From a virus, in IMG/VR virus record IMGVR_UViG_3300042691_017909, positions 1 through 27,546 of that record: a stretch of DNA of 27,546 nucleotides. One strand, 5' to 3'. A program made the position numbers and the translations under genes. Under the pieces are notes generated by a model. It was given only the letters and a program-made list of their open reading frames with translations. It was not told where the DNA came from and made no database searches. Positions 27,409-27,546 of this stretch are shown in pieces (the first letter of the stretch is position 1; each line of letters begins with the position of its first letter).

Positions 27409-27546
27409 TTACCACTGTGGGTATTTAAGTATTTCTCCCCAGTTATCCCCATACTTCTCTTTTAGTCTATCATTCATTTCTATATTTGCATAATGACTAT
27501 ATTCTCCATGGTCTGCCTGTGATTTATGCCCATAGTGGTGTATTAC
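27409..27546 (-). CDS. Partial protein, C-terminal 45 residues
   Basis: The gene runs off the right edge of the window. The visible part is polar and rich in His, Tyr, Asp and Glu (VIHHYGHKSQADHGEYSHYA, EMNDRLKEKYGDNWGEILKY), ending PQW and TAA. It precedes the 47-aa gene by 21 bp. The family is not identifiable from this fragment. Confidence 0.55.
   Translation of the reverse strand, partial: VIHHYGHKSQADHGEYSHYANIEMNDRLKEKYGDNWGEILKYPQW

Noticed and set aside
1-27546. CRISPR array
   Set aside because: The only repeated short sequence found is the 15-bp motif, whose copies are kilobases apart and have no regular spacers.
1-27546. Integrase and attachment sites
   Set aside because: No integrase, recombinase of the tyrosine or serine type, or tRNA-derived att duplication is visible, so temperate lifestyle cannot be supported from this window.

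Overview
The window is most of the late half, plus part of the early half, of a tailed double-stranded DNA phage (or prophage) with siphovirus morphology: a long tail with tape measure, Dit and Tal-like baseplate proteins, and no sheath gene. The DNA is strongly AT-rich. Almost no gene has a Shine-Dalgarno sequence; starts sit in an A/T-rich context, usually as ATATG or TATG directly after the previous stop. Promoters that can be read look like ordinary sigma-70 sites (TTGACA, 17 bp, TATAAT-like). TAA and TAG stops dominate but TGA also ends several genes, so a standard code is assumed. The weak SD use and the small secreted transglycosylase would suit a Patescibacteria/CPR-like or another low-GC host, but the host is inference only.

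Left arm (1-4250, plus strand). An early-type operon has an unknown gene, an ERF single-strand annealing recombinase, a small protein ending in an SSB-like acidic tip, a small HTH protein, several one-helix membrane proteins, an HTH protein with a C-terminal membrane anchor, a type-II-tRNA-like RNA with a greatly extended acceptor helix, a secreted lytic-transglycosylase-like protein with no ATG start (ATT proposed), and a tiny membrane protein. A bidirectional terminator at about 4265-4288 closes it.

Middle (4292-9015, mostly minus strand). This accessory and lysis region has two small genes including a zinc-ribbon protein, an HNH nuclease on the plus strand, an M23 endolysin, an HNH-AP2 homing endonuclease behind a promoter plus attenuator-like leader, a DUF1064-type nuclease-like protein, a tRNA-Trp preceded by structured RNA, an XhlA-like membrane protein and a holin.

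Right arm (9026-25284, minus strand). Read in the transcription direction (right to left) this is a complete morphogenesis cassette: HNH, small terminase, NUMOD1/zinc-ribbon protein, large terminase, portal, MuF-type minor capsid protein, scaffold, major capsid protein, a GT4 glycosyltransferase, connector/adaptor, head closure, gp10-like protein, tail terminator, major tail protein, tail assembly chaperones with a GGGTTTA -1 frameshift site, tape measure, Dit, Tal-like hub and two distal tail/fibre proteins. Six exact copies of a 15-bp asymmetric motif (GGCAACAGATGGTAA), all in the same orientation, lie 26-56 nt before six of these genes and are the most striking unexplained signal.

Far right (25348-27546, minus strand). 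A DNA adenine methylase of HsdM type, a small SAM-methyltransferase-like protein, a GT2-like glycosyltransferase, a 47-residue basic phage protein and a partial gene form a tightly packed, overlapping group upstream of the packaging genes. Three HNH genes plus a NUMOD1 gene show repeated colonisation by nuclease elements, several with their own promoter or terminator.
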